DNA from: Alitta virens
Lineage: Eukaryota; Annelida; Polychaeta; Phyllodocida; Nereididae
Assembly (NCBI GenBank): GCA_932294295.1
Contig: OW028577.1
Coordinates: forward strand, 8,204,001 to 8,268,000
Reading direction: 5' to 3'
Length of the DNA: 64,000 nt
The first letter of the stretch is position 1, and every line of letters starts with the position of its first letter. Below the pieces are notes generated by a model that did no database searches, had not been told where the DNA came from, and saw only the letters and a list, made by a program, of their open reading frames with translations. A program made the position numbers and the translations under genes. Positions 11,346 to 24,110 of the stretch are shown here, in pieces.

Positions 11346-12767
11346 ATGCTGGCGTGCTGTATGTACAAGGAAATAGGTGGGTACCAACTTAAAATTGTTT
11401 AAGTATCACCCAATCTCAATTTCTTACATAATAACGTACCATATCTACCCCACATCCTGCTCAGACCACAAGCATTTGGTACAAGTACTACCACCCTAAA
11501 TTTTCCCACACAGAGATAGCGTTGTATGGCGCTCGTCTTGCGCTCGTGACTTCTCGTCTACGTGCGCTTCATTACGTCTTGGCGACAGCTCGGTGACACG
11601 AATCGGTGGACTGGGCCCCATCTCATGAAATGCTTCCGAGTGGCATGTCATGGCGCACAAGTGTGCACTTAGTGTTTCAATACAGCCTATGGTGTCCTAT
11701 CAGAAGAGACAATTAGATGTAGGTTGTGTTAATACTTCATCAGGGGGGGGGGGGGGTACCTCTGAAGATACATGCATAAACCGTCTAAGAAAACTGTGTA
11801 GATCTATAACGTGCAGAATAGCAACAATAAATGCTATAAAAACTTTTTATAAGTATGTTACCTACAACAATAGGCAGAAATAAGTATTATAAAACAGCTA
11901 CAAATCTGAGAACTGATTGTTAGGTAGTTACAAAGAGAATTCCGACAGGCTGTTGTGCAGCTAGACACCAAGAGTCCAAGCCATTAAAATGAGATAAAAT
12001 CCACATAATTTTGTTTTCTTTACATTCGCTATTCCAGACATAAAATGTTGAGCAAAAAGCTGCAGAAGAGATACCATAAATAATAGAAGCCATGCGTTAG
12101 ATTCTATTGAATTTCAGGGTAAAGGTCAGACACTTTGAAGGTCAAAGAGGTGTTAAGACACTGTACCTGAATCGCGAATTAGCAATAACACAATCTCCTA
12201 TGTATACTAATTAATCAACTGAAGAATTGCTTGACTGCAGAATAACCTCTGCAGCTCCCTTGCTTCATCTAAAGGTATAAATACGCAGATGCGCTGCAAC
12301 CCAACTTCCCAGAGCGGCCATAAAAGCAGAGGGAAATATACATGAGGAAGGGCATCAACTAACACACCATCAAAAATTAAAAGCTCAACGGACGAGCAGC
12401 AATGTCCTGGGGTTATTACGAGGTGAATTCTTTTGCACTTGAGCAGAACTAAACCCTCCAAAGACTCGGCCACCTGGGTCGTTCAGAGCAGGATCATTAA
12501 ACACAGACATGCAAAATAGTCCTCAGCTCTTGGCCAATCAATTCAATGGTAGTTACTAAGCACTGAATCCTGGAGAAACTTCGCGTTGTACTATTGCAAT
12601 GCCCTTACAAATGCACTATTCATTTGCACTAGAAATATGTGCCCCAGTTTTATCTTCTTCTTTTTCCTTTTTTTCATTTTCTTGATAGGTCTCCTTTCAC
12701 CTCAGGTGATATTGTCCAGTCTACGATCTCGTTTCGAATGTGCACTGACCGGAAGATTGGCCATCCA
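11346..12767. other. Unassigned non-coding DNA
   Basis: Contains a run of 14 G at 11743-11756. Frames of 77 residues (11650-11883) and 88 residues (12207-12473, minus) lack recognisable domains. No RNA gene was seen. Confidence 0.5.
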
Positions 12768-12782
12768 AGGTCATAGTGACCT
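12768..12782. promoter_or_regulatory. Perfect AGGTCA-N3-TGACCT palindrome (ERE consensus)
   Basis: AGGTCATAGTGACCT matches the consensus estrogen response element, an inverted repeat of the nuclear-receptor half-site with three spacer bases. A further half-site, CTGACC, lies about ten bases downstream. Steroid-type receptors (ER, ERR) are known to bind such elements; actual binding here is unknown. Confidence 0.5.
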
Positions 12783-14988
12783 TCACTGACCCCTATTACA
12801 TGTCATTACAGGGTTACATGTGGTCAAAACTACACAATGCAACACACGTTGTAACATGAACTTCGTGTAACTTCACAAACGAGCTGAAAGTATTTAGACA
12901 GTCAGTGTTAATTAGGAAAGAAATACTGAAATTACATGAGGAACAGGTGTTTCTAACAATGTCTCCAAGGAAACACCTGTTCATTTCAAACTCCAAAACT
13001 TGACAACAATGTTGATGATGCAGGAGGAGGTTGCTGGATGATGCGGTTGATCATGATGAGGGATGGCTGAAAGATGCAAAGCACCTGCGCACCTGACAAT
13101 TATCATGCGAGTGGGCTACCTATTAAGCACAAATAAGTAACTTGGAGTCGAATAGCAGAAAAAATTGATGGTCAAAAAGGCCATTCTGTTGGAGAAATGC
13201 TTTCAACTTAAATCTTGTAAACAGTTGGTATCAGCCTCCTACAATTAATATGCATATTTTCTATGTCTTCCCAATTCCACTATAAACCCATACAGTTTGG
13301 CTGAAAACGAGGACATTTTAAAGCAGTAAACTAGGAAAGATAAGAAACGTCTCAAATGAACTAAAGCTTGCTGGCACACCCCACCTGACAAACGGTTAGT
13401 GACATACCTAATTTGACCTTTTGTTCTGATGTTGCATGGATATAAGGTTGCCAGAACAAACCAACTTTTCCAAGTTGGAAATTAAAAAGACACATTTTTC
13501 TGCCACGCCCTGAGTTGCACTTGTTGCCTGGGGTGCTGATGGAGAAGAGTATTAAAACAATATGAAAACTTTTAGAGTTTCCAGGAAGAAGTTGAGATTG
13601 AAATGTTACATGTGAGGCTAAGTTTGGTCCAAGGACACGTGTCTACCACAAGTTATCAGCGGCATGACAGTGTAATTATATTCTGTCTGTGGTGTCAGCT
13701 CCTGTCATTTCTCCTGTTGCTGTATACCATATTGGAGATGATGTATCCGCATAACATGCAGTTACATGATAGAAGCACTAAGAGAGGCTAGTGTTCGCCT
13801 TCTTAAATATTAAGCTCTAAAGATACTAGGTGTTAAGAAACTGCTCTCCCTTTAAGCTAAACTTTAGAGGGGATTTTAAAGTGATTACAGGGATCAAATC
13901 AGGCTCGCCCCTACTTAGTTTAGAATTCATAAACTGAGTGCAGAACTTAGGTATATGCACCAATGATCTCTGAAGACACGTAAGAAAAGGTGAAGCATGA
14001 AAGGGACTTTGCATCAATGCTACATGGCTGCAGAAGTTTCTACATCAAAGGTTCAACCGCTCTTCTATTCTCTCTTAATCTTCTGCACCAAATTTAACAT
14101 TTGTCTGGTTGTTCAAAAGATGGAATCCCCACAAGACAGCAGTGAAAAAAAACTGGATCTTGACGTCCACATTCTATCCCAAAAAAAGTACATCAAACTG
14201 AATAAAGAAACTAAACACCACTACATATTATGCATAGAAGCAACTTCAATCTGTATATACAAAATAATGCATTAAACGTGTTGTAAATTATTAACCCATA
14301 AACTTTGTGCATCATAATTTGGTCACTTCTAAAGCTTCAAATTTCAATTTTGTGCTACAGACAGAGCAGAGCTAAATTTTCCAACGCATTACATGAAACC
14401 TGCAGTCTGACTGCCACTCTTAGCCACTTTAAACCTTCACCCTGGCGTTGTAAAAGCTTGTTTAAAATCCCATAAGTGCCAGGGTGTTTAGGTGAACTGA
14501 GAAGAAACTACACATTTGAGCTTTTCACTCAGTTGGGGATGAAAGGGCGGCACGCGATGCCTATATCAGATTCCCAGCCATATTTACAGCGTTCCCAGTT
14601 AATTACGACATTTTACCGAGTCTAGCTTTCTCTGCATTAATAGCGTGTGTAACTAAATATAACTGATACGAATGAAAATGACTTATTGAGTTATAGTTAA
14701 TTCTGTCAAATATTCTGAGAAATATTTTGGTCCAGGTGTTTTGTTTCACAAATGGGCAACTTTAGAAAGCAAACCAGCTTATTCTATGTTCTGAAGAGAC
14801 AACAATTAAGTGGCGAGGTAGTGCAGGTCTCTGAAGCAGTTCTTGCCATTCACCAGGGTTGATTGATGAGATGAGAGAGAGAGTGGGTTATAGTCCATAC
14901 CATGAGTGTGCGTCCAATCAATAAGCCATGAGCATAGGATTAGAGTCGAACCCAAGACCCACATGGACTGAACATTGTTTACCCACTA
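12783..14988. other. Unassigned non-coding DNA
   Basis: One GATGCGG lies at 13040-13046 within a GATG-rich stretch. There is no credible coding frame; the longest, 92 residues at 13997-14275, is unremarkable. Nothing else was recognised. Confidence 0.45.
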
Positions 14989-15155
14989 GACCTAGCTCAG
15001 TGGTAGCCCACTGGGCTTCCAACCACTGGGTCCCGGTTCAATTCCCGGTCGAGCCTATGTTGGATGGCTGTTTCATCCTTCGTCTCATTGCCATGGTCCC
15101 TACCTGTCCTAATTAGCCCATCAGGTGCAGAAATACAGGACGTAAAGCCCTAATC
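14989..15155 (+). mobile_element. tRNA-derived SINE, copy 1
   Basis: The 5' part is tRNA-like, with an A box (TAGCTCAGTGG at 14993-15003) and a B box (GGTTCAATTCC near 15034-15045), as needed for RNA polymerase III. A tRNA-unrelated body follows (GTTGGATGGCTGTTTCATCC onwards) and ends ACAGGACGTAAAGCCCTAATC. Three other copies occur in the opposite orientation at 46.1, 52.2 and 61.2 kb with about 90% identity. The tail is short here, and no clear target-site duplication was found. One G of the usual CCCGGG in the T arm is missing. The loop CTTCCAA resembles a Gly-TCC anticodon loop, but the parent tRNA is uncertain. SINEs rely on a partner LINE for movement. Confidence 0.9.
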
Positions 15156-16074
15156 TACCAGTTTCATATACCAATACTGGGACATAGACATTGCCCAAAC
15201 ATCTACAAATATAAATATGTATACCTCCATCAGGACAATACATTAAAGCAACAAGACTTGATTTCTCTAAATGCTCTATTGTCACAACCGAAAGAACTCC
15301 CACTCAGGTCGTGATACAACTTTTGGTTCTTATCTTTTTTTGCGAAACACAATTGTAGCGCGTGTACTAGGGGAATAAAACCCAATGGTTGAAGCTATGC
15401 ATTATTAATACATTTTTTTTACTGCAGCATCCCACGTTGTGGTTCTATGCGATATTGTGTGCGGGCCTCCTATTGTAACATCGCATCAACTAATTGAAAA
15501 TACATCATGCAGAGGTCTCTAATCTCGAAGTAAAAACACCCATAATTTACAGCAATATTTTCATTCAAAATACCAGACTGTTCTCCCCAAACGGAATGAG
15601 ATTAAAGCCCTCCACAATAAATATTGATCTGGCCCCATAAAAAGGGCAGTTGTTAGCACCCCTCAGGACAATACATTGAGAGAGCTTTGTACTGGGGGAA
15701 CAATTGGAGGAGATGTTTTCGGGGTACAATTGAAGGGTGGTGCTCTGCTCATGCCAAAGGGAATGCCATGAGTCATAGGTACAGGTGTGAGAAAACAGGA
15801 AAAACCTCTTAAGAATATAGAAGGTATTATTATAGGTCCTTGTCTTAAACACAATACAGATATTATGTTATCGTTATGGAGACATAATAGATCAATGCAA
15901 CTGAGACAATTGCAAGAAACAAGGCACTAGCACTAGTCACCAATCTGATGTATTTTCAGGCCCATCTCATCAGCCATAAAGTTACCAACTCAGGTAGACC
16001 TATTATACAGTCCATGAGTAATAAGACCGCAGGACAGGCTATTGTGTCCTTTTGTTTCAGCCATACCTGTGACT
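15156..16074. other. Unassigned non-coding DNA
   Basis: No supported gene. Minus-strand frames at 15565-15852 and 15663-15854 overlap in different phases; neither has a recognisable domain. Confidence 0.45.
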
Positions 16075-16088
16075 GTTTCCATGGCAAC
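16075..16088. promoter_or_regulatory. X-box (RFX-type) site
   Basis: GTTTCCATGGCAAC matches the palindromic X-box GTTNCCATGGNAAC bound by RFX factors. An identical 14-mer occurs at 45107-45120. RFX factors control ciliary genes in animals; use here is inference. Confidence 0.5.
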
Positions 16089-16340
16089 TAAATGGCTGTC
16101 AACAGCAGCTTCATCATTGGCTGTCTTTGTTTGTAATTGGTGACAGACAAAGCAAGTCCAATTAAGTCATATATAGCAAGAGACAGCATTTGGTTTCAGC
16201 CAGATTGTCTTGCCATATGGGATTCTGTGCGTTATAGCTGTCCAATCAGCAAAGCCAATAAAACCTGCCTAGGTGGCTCCTTATTTAGGTGTCCACAAAG
16301 CCTTCTGACTCTCCATATGCAGAGTCAGAAACCAGTCTAG

Positions 16341-16362
16341 CAGTAGTAGCAGCAGCAGCAGC
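16341..16362. repeat. TAG/CAG tract
   Basis: CAGTAGTAG followed by four CAG units. A second CAT/CAG-rich tract with interruptions lies at 16873-16930. Confidence 0.9.
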
Positions 16363-19300
16363 CTCATCCCTTCATGACAAACTCCATCATCAGCAGCAAT
16401 AAAAAAGCCTGCAATTTTGCATCAAACCTTTTACTGTTGTTGCTGATAATTCTGCTCCTGGCAGCGGCTATAACTAAAGCTTGGAAATGAGAAGAGAGGG
16501 CGAGACACACCTAGAATTAGCCTTTCACAAAGTCAATTGAGAGAGAGACACGAAAAAGGCATTTGAATGAACAACTGCAACATTGATGATTGGCAGCTGG
16601 GAAACTAGCTAGTTGAGCTCAGTACTCTCTGACAGAATATGAGTTTGCCAAGGGATCAATGAAACAGACTATCTGGGGCTGGCAAGAGTGTGGGAACAGT
16701 GGTGCAGATTATTGGTCATTTGTTGATTTTGCAGGTGACAGCACCAGTTTGTATTGATGATTTAAGTTTGTAGGAGTCTGCGTTGTGGACGATTGGCCGG
16801 AGGGTGAATTGGGTGGTTTCTCGTAGAAGCTAAGGTGGTCCACTTGACTTAATGCTTGGCCAAACACTTTTGAGCATCATCAGCATCAGTGGCCCGCAGC
16901 ATCCGTGGCCAGCATCAGCAGCAGCAGCAACTTTTCAATGGACGTTTCATGCAGTCACATCTTTTCACGCAATGGCGTGATGAGAGCGTGCCCAGGTGAA
17001 TGGTGCGCTGCGGTAGGGCGTCAACACAAGTGATGAGTCGCAATTAGGTAGAGAGTCTCGACCATTTGCCCCAATCCGAGCGTGTGTGGCATGTATCGCC
17101 CTCCTGCCGCTTACAACTAGTTATTTACTCTCGCTACCTTCATGTTTAATGCATTTGTCTCTATTGTATAATGGTACGGTGCAGCCCTCTCTCCTAGCTT
17201 GATCATTTAATCGATAATTTGACTCACGGCCAGGGTCAATATTGGCGAATGGCAAAAATCCCCCTGCCCCCCCCCCCCTAACGACTCACGGGTGAACAAA
17301 GGTCCTCCCCCTGACGAACAAACGTTGCAATCTATGCAAATGCCTGTGTTTTTCTTGTTTCTCTGTTAAATTATTCACCTGTCTGTAAGACACGTTGTCC
17401 TCAAGTTGAAACCAACAAAAGTAATAAGTGGAAATGTCAGAGCAGTTCCCTGGGACGTAATCACTTTAATTGCTCAATTGAAAGGTAGTTGACTACAGAG
17501 CCAGTTGAGCGAAAAAAAGAAAAAAGCAAAAATCGAGTGGTGATTCGATGAAAGCACTGATGAGAGGATGCAAGAAATGGCTGGTTACTCGCAGCTATAA
17601 CTGCCCTTTAAGTGGAGTTAAAAACTTCCACACAAAAGTGATTTGTAGAAGGTAGTCTTGAAATGGAATGTTGGTAGTGGTGTTGTAAATTTGTAAGACA
17701 GGAGGGGGTGGTGTGAGGGAATTCCTAATAAGATGAAATTCCTGGAAGGTCCCCAAGACTGCAAGTGATGCGCCTGCATGGTCCAATTTAAGTAAGAATC
17801 ACAAGAACAGCGGCTTTAATTGCAACAAACTAGGCCCGCAGCAACCTGTCGTTCTAGTTCTCGAGTCCTGCTGTAATCGCCACGAGATGAGATGCTTGTG
17901 AGATGCTTAGCCTGCCTCTGCAGCCGCATCACTATGACGACTGGCTGCTAAGCCCTGTGGAATCTCTTCTGTTACGCCGAGAACATTTAATGACTTATAC
18001 AAACCCAACTGGAGGCATCTGCAACTTGAAATGACTTCCACTAATACCCCTTTCTCGCCCAATTGACACCTCAAATTGGATCCAATCTCCGCTTTAAATC
18101 TCAATTCATTTCATATGCGAAGAGTGCCAGAACGAGGCAGAGGTGTGTTAGAAAGTCATCAATTACAGGAGTGAAGATGGCTTGACACTAATTCATACAG
18201 CATATACACTCTGCTTCCATAATTAAACTCTTTATTGAATGAGTCTGACAAGCGTCGACAAAAGCTGACAAGCTGTGCCAATGTTTGGCAACGAGGTTTA
18301 TCAATTTAAGTGTATCTTTTCACTCATGTCTGAAATATTGGATTCCAGTTGACTGTGCTGAGTGCCGATCGAGGGTGAATACAATACTCTCTCACACTGT
18401 TACACTAGAATGGCGCACATTTTTGGGGGGAGTAATAATCTAAAACAAACCCCGCAGCTGAAGCCAGACAATATTGCATTGTACAATAAGGGCATTATGC
18501 TGGGATTGAATAGATTGGGTAGGTGCTACGTGAGAGGAACTAATCAACAGAGGCAGCAGCCACTCTGAGTGTGGGGAACAAAAACAATAGAACAGTAATT
18601 AAGACCTCCTGGCAGAGCCGCAATCAAGGGTTTGTGTGCATAAAAGTAGCCTGACGCCAGTAAAGGTCTCATTAAAAGGGTTTACCTGGAGTTCCAGGCA
18701 ATTTAGCAAGAGGTGGGCGGAACACCGGTCTCCCGCAGCCGTTCCGCATGACCCGCCAACGTCACGACCCACTGCCCACCCGCAGCTGCCCCCCAACTGC
18801 AGGACTGCACGCCCCGCTATGTAAATAGTTGATGAAGCCGCAGGATGCTCTTAATTCCTTCTATTATTAGCAGAAAAGATGCAGAGTTCATCAATAAGTC
18901 GCGCATAATTACAAACCCTTCAGCGGGTTCCAACAGCAGAATAGCTTGTCGCGGAGTCTACTTATTGATTCGATCACCTTCTCATCATGCAATCCCGAAG
19001 TTCTGAGAATTGGGGATTATGAGATCAAGTGCAGTGCGTTTGAATTCCTCTTTGTAATTGGCCAACAGGCAGAAGAATCTAGCAAAAGGAACTAGGTGAA
19101 ATATTGACCAACACAAGGAACATTTCTTGGCAAAGTAACAATGTGCCTTCAGCTTCTATTTTGTCTTTCAGAAGTACCACACATAACAAGTCTCCTCTGT
19201 ATATTGACAGACATACGTATGGTGTAAGCAAACGAATAAACCAAAGGCAAAGAAGTAAGAAACCTAAAACCCACACACGGACAGTGGTTGATTTTGACAA

Positions 19301-19950
19301 ACATCACAGGAAAGACGAGAAGGAAACTAACACTCCTGTCATATAGAATCATGGATTGCGTTTCAAAAGCAACTAAAGGACAAGGTATTTGCCCAATTAT
19401 CCGCGAAGCTAGAAGTTCTTTGAATAAGGAGCTTTTTGAGTTAGACTGAAACAAACGGAAGCAGAGTGACCAGTCTTATGACACGTGTCCTCTGAGCACT
19501 CCACTGGATCACACATCAAAGAGTCGCAACTATGCTCAATGTTCATCACAACATGCATGAACTGTCTTTGTCTGTGAAGTAAACAGCGTTTCAGCTTAAT
19601 TAGGCAACAGACATGGCTCATCCACGGTATCTAAGCAAACAATGCTTGTAAGGTGGCTAAACCGTCAATATGTTTGTTTAAATTCAGGCTAAATGAAGTG
19701 TAAGTTGAAGCCAAACAACCTCAGGGACAATGTGTGACTTCCGACAACTTCTTGCTTCTGAGGCTGCTGTGAAAATAGAAATTATCATCTTCTGAGGCCC
19801 AAACACACAAAGGTAAGCCTAAGTTAATCAACTTAACAAAAATGCCTAGGGCGAAATATAACGAGCTTTAATCAGGATCAAAGTAGCAGGAGAAGAGCAA
19901 GGGGGGAGATGCTGCAACAAACCAAGCAGGAAGTAAAGGATGGGGCTTTG
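16363..19950. other. Unassigned non-coding DNA
   Basis: Items seen: a CATCAG-rich stretch at 16873-16930; a run of 12 C at 17267-17278; CCGCATC at 17924-17930; and a short GC-rich segment at 18710-18820 with several CpGs. No frame is convincingly coding (a 101-residue minus frame at 19149-19454 overlaps an 80-residue plus frame). Confidence 0.45.
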
Positions 19951-20224
19951 TAGCAGCAGTAACAGCAGCAGCAACAGTAGCATCTTCAACAGCCGCAGCG
20001 GCTTCATCAGATGGCTAGGGGCACTGGGGTCCCTCATCGGATTAGCCAAGTTTTGGTGCTCCTTGGTAGAGGGGCATCTGTTGCGGGCCACAAAACGATG
20101 ATCCCAATTAGGACCCAGAAGACAAGTCAACCTGGCCGTACTCAGTTTCCCCCAGCATCCTGCAGACCTGAGAGACCACAGCAGCAGCAACAGCAGCAGC
20201 ACTGCCTCCAGCAGCCTCCGCATC
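19951..20224. repeat. Interrupted CAG tracts, two clusters
   Basis: CAG-rich runs with CAA and GTA interruptions lie at 19951-19982 and 20179-20202, and CCGCATC (complement of GATGCGG) at 20218-20224. The overlapping open frames (126 residues minus at 19846-20226; 161 residues plus at 20011-20496) have poly-Leu or poly-Gln runs that come from these tracts. The plus frame has no other family features and runs into the duplicated unit by chance. Confidence 0.85.
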
Positions 20225-20479
20225 ACTCAAGATGCTCCTCAAAGCTCCGCATTACATACAAGTCGCCTACGCTTGGCTTTTCTTCTGTTTTTCTTCTCTG
20301 CTTTGACTCACAAAGTCACCTTGAAGTTCGTGACCCAAAATTTGACCTGATAAGCCAATCCTTCCGCAGAAGTCCAAACTCAGAAAGCTTCAATCGTGAA
20401 CAGGATCCCACCAAGCTGAGCCATTTAAGAAGCTATAAGAAAATTCTCTCATATAGCGTGTTCAAAGGAAACATTAGTC

Positions 20480-21360
20480 TACTATCATGCCTGTAATTCA
20501 ACTGACTCTTTTTATACATTCCTTAATACAATCCTTATATAAAAGTCCGTAAAGTATGGCACATAGGCGTAGGTGTACAGAAGCATACCTAACTATGCAA
20601 CAACAACCATCTTTGGGAATAAGACACTACCTGAATTACAAACTGGATTAAGAAGAACAGAAGGCTTTTTTCGCTGCACCAACTTCTTTTTAGTTGTTGC
20701 TCTGTTACAAACAAGCATTTGATGGTGTAAAGGCGTTTTTACATCAGCAAAGACCAGTGCTATCCCCACAGGGTTCACTTAACAAAGATAGAAGTCGCCT
20801 CTTTTCCCCAGAGTCATAGAGTATAGTTAATCTAGATTAGCCACGAACAAGAAAGAAAAGGATCTCTTTAGGAGTATATATAGTGTTAGGCAACAAGATG
20901 ACAACACCATTCATAGCATAATAAGACTGTTTTTTTTTCTCACTAACATAACATAGGGCATTCCAACAGTCTCTTCTATACAATATCACTGGCTTTTATT
21001 TGTCAAATAATATCATCTACTGCTTGCTTGTTGAAAGTGTCAAATTTCCATATTACGAGCAACTTCAGATTTCAAAATGACATCCCGCCCAACCTATTCC
21101 AGATCCTATTAGACTAGGAATTCCAAGAAATTTAGCTCTGGATCATGACCTTTCAGAAAACCCAATATGTTGCTCAAATTGCAATTGCATGAACAATGCC
21201 ATGGAGTGTCACCTCCCAACTTTAGACTGAAGATTTTAGCCACAATATGTCCGAAAAAAGCCTTTCTACTCTTCAATTTATCTGGCTAGTGATCCTGCTC
21301 CCACCATGATATCATCGTATTTTTCTCAGTTTCAAACTTTCCAACTCAAATGTGGGCGTG
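20480..21360. repeat. 881-bp tandem duplication, unit 1
   Basis: The unit begins TACTATCATGCCTG and ends AATGTGGGCGTG, and is followed directly by unit 2. Reading the two in parallel shows one internal difference (A at 20965, G at 21846), while the 9-base T run matches. It holds no recognisable gene; the 61-residue minus-strand frame is present in both copies simply because both exist. Confidence 0.97.
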
Positions 21361-22241
21361 TACTATCATGCCTGTAATTCAACTGACTCTTTTTATACAT
21401 TCCTTAATACAATCCTTATATAAAAGTCCGTAAAGTATGGCACATAGGCGTAGGTGTACAGAAGCATACCTAACTATGCAACAACAACCATCTTTGGGAA
21501 TAAGACACTACCTGAATTACAAACTGGATTAAGAAGAACAGAAGGCTTTTTTCGCTGCACCAACTTCTTTTTAGTTGTTGCTCTGTTACAAACAAGCATT
21601 TGATGGTGTAAAGGCGTTTTTACATCAGCAAAGACCAGTGCTATCCCCACAGGGTTCACTTAACAAAGATAGAAGTCGCCTCTTTTCCCCAGAGTCATAG
21701 AGTATAGTTAATCTAGATTAGCCACGAACAAGAAAGAAAAGGATCTCTTTAGGAGTATATATAGTGTTAGGCAACAAGATGACAACACCATTCATAGCAT
21801 AATAAGACTGTTTTTTTTTCTCACTAACATAACATAGGGCATTCCGACAGTCTCTTCTATACAATATCACTGGCTTTTATTTGTCAAATAATATCATCTA
21901 CTGCTTGCTTGTTGAAAGTGTCAAATTTCCATATTACGAGCAACTTCAGATTTCAAAATGACATCCCGCCCAACCTATTCCAGATCCTATTAGACTAGGA
22001 ATTCCAAGAAATTTAGCTCTGGATCATGACCTTTCAGAAAACCCAATATGTTGCTCAAATTGCAATTGCATGAACAATGCCATGGAGTGTCACCTCCCAA
22101 CTTTAGACTGAAGATTTTAGCCACAATATGTCCGAAAAAAGCCTTTCTACTCTTCAATTTATCTGGCTAGTGATCCTGCTCCCACCATGATATCATCGTA
22201 TTTTTCTCAGTTTCAAACTTTCCAACTCAAATGTGGGCGTT
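21361..22241. repeat. 881-bp tandem duplication, unit 2
   Basis: Offset from unit 1 by exactly 881 bases over its whole length. It diverges at the very last base (T for G), where flanking sequence begins. Such high identity in non-coding DNA means either a very recent duplication or two haplotypes joined during assembly. Confidence 0.97.
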
Positions 22242-23083
22242 TTAAAACTTAAATCAGCCTCCGAACACAGAAATAATGAGAGACATTTTTGTAAAGGCGA
22301 TTATACAAACACTGCCAATCAAAGTTCATTGCAAATAACGGAATGCCATGAATTACAACGAGGTTAAAGCGAATGAGATAGAGCAAAAGAAAACTAATTG
22401 CTTTCAGTTAATGGCTTGTCATTCCGGTTTCATTTTCTGATTCTTCAAGAAGAAGAAGGAAAAAAAACGCACTTTTGCCTTAGGAAATATTTAAAGTACT
22501 TTAGTGAACTCGCAATGCATCAACGAATTCCACATTTGAAAATTGAATCAAGAGCTTGTGGGACTAATAATACGAAACAGATCTCTTCCTACGTGAAGCT
22601 GTAACTGAAGCTATATGAAAAAGTAATCGTATTAGCTCCAGAGACTTATTTGGGAAGACCAGAGGACAGACAGAAATCCTGAAGACTCCATTACTGGTTT
22701 TTTTTTCGCACAGAGACAGTGTGCAGGCAATTTGCTGGGGGCTGCAGGAGCAAAGACTGCATCTGTTTCCCTGCTCTGTTTGGAGTGGGGAAAGTCAATC
22801 AGACAATCAAGAATGGGGTATCGCCTGCAGGAGACCAAGGTGAGTTGATGAGAACATCAAAGGATGCGGCCACTGAAGCAGCCTACGGTTACAGGCAGCC
22901 TGTCACTCTGCCTCTGTAGCTGACAGGGATGCTGGCCAGGGATGCTGGTCACAATGATATGCCGCATCACAGCTCAAAGGATATATATATAGACTATATG
23001 GAGAGCAGGACACGTAGGGTTTGCAGAGGGCACACTTAGAATCAATGGTGTCTGAGAAGACCACTCGTCAAAGGGTCATTGAA
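22242..23083. other. Unassigned non-coding DNA
   Basis: GATGCGG at 22863-22869 and CCGCATC at 22962-22968 flank two GGGATGCTGG words. A short TA run is at 22982-22992. No gene was seen. Confidence 0.45.
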
Positions 23084-23134
23084 AACACGTGAAGAACTCG
23101 TGAGGAACTCGTGAGGGACACGTGAATAAGTCGT
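23084..23134. promoter_or_regulatory. E-box-like CWCGTGA array
   Basis: Four units of about 11 bases, AACWCGTGAGG. The outer two contain the E-box CACGTG (23086-23091 and 23119-23124) and the inner two read CTCGTG. It could be a bHLH binding cluster or a small tandem duplication that happens to hold E-boxes. Confidence 0.5.
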
Positions 23135-24110
23135 TGAATTCTCACGGAACACATTGAAACCACGCGCTGATGTTGTGAATAAACTCCGTGTATGTTGTTA
23201 GCACACATGAAATTGTTTGCAACCCTCATTCATCTTAGCTCCAGTGTACACTTGCTAACTAGGTCATGGCAACCCAATTACACCCAGCCTCCAGCATCAT
23301 CTTGTCATGTGTACATGTTGAAACAGGAGAAGCCAATCTCCATCCGTGTTATTACATGTAGGATGACACAGAACAGGGCTGGCTGGCTGGCTGGCTCTAG
23401 TATTTCTGCCCATGCCTTTTGATATGTCTTCATGCAGAGGAGCAGAAATGAACCAATCACATAGCCGTTAGTAAGCCCATGTAATCCTGATATGCCCCCT
23501 ATTGAATATCATGGTTAGTACTGAGCATACTCAGATGTAGATCAGATTGATATGGGAACTTGTTTGTCATTGTATCAGGTTTTATGCAGCAATAATGGTG
23601 CATCTGTGAGCTCTAAATGCATCGGTGTGGTGCAAACTGTTTGTTATTGCTTTCATGAAATTTACTACTGGTTTCGTGATGACCTCACTAGCATCACATC
23701 TATCACGAAGAGTTCATAAAGCGGGCTAAAAAGCAACGCCACATAGAGGGACAATGCTACAAAGGCAACAATGGTGACTGTTATGGTCTCGTGGCGTGTC
23801 ATGGGACACCTGGGCTAGAGGGACTCCTGACATCATGCACTGATTCCAGTGATGATCTCCGCGCATATTGCGATGTGATGGTCCTGTCGTTGCTTTTTGC
23901 CTGAAGAGAATGTGTTAAGAGGGCAGCACTGTAGCTTGCATACCAACGAGTCACTTAAGACGCTGCACTGGATGCCAGAGGCTGCTGGACATCCTACTAC
24001 AGATGTGATCCGCATCACTCCATCCGAACGCTCTCATTAAAGGAATTGCTGCTGCAGAAGCGGGTCCATGAGTCAACCTTGATGCAGAAACAATTGAATG
24101 AGCATCTTAA
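23135..24110. other. Unassigned non-coding DNA
   Basis: A (GGCT)n run is at about 23379-23396, and CCGCATC at 24010-24016. No coding sequence was recognised. Confidence 0.45.

Noticed and set aside
10940..11392. Paired 142- and 147-residue frames on opposite strands
   Set aside because: Explained by a stop-free 30-bp tandem unit; both strands cannot be selected in the same way.
14989..15056. A functional tRNA gene in SINE copy 1
   Set aside because: Part of a four-copy dispersed element with a common tRNA-unrelated body, and anticodon stem pairing is poor.
15565..15854. Overlapping minus-strand frames suggesting a frameshifted pseudogene
   Set aside because: Neither phase, nor the two joined in thought, resembles a family I can name; kept as unassigned DNA.
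20011..20496. 161-residue plus-strand frame
   Set aside because: Its length depends on a CAG tract (Gln-rich run), it overlaps a 126-residue minus frame, and it has no family resemblance.
20593..21659. Identical 61-residue minus-strand frames in tandem, looking like a conserved duplicated gene
   Set aside because: Identity comes from the 881-bp duplication as a whole, including all non-coding positions, so it says nothing about coding constraint.
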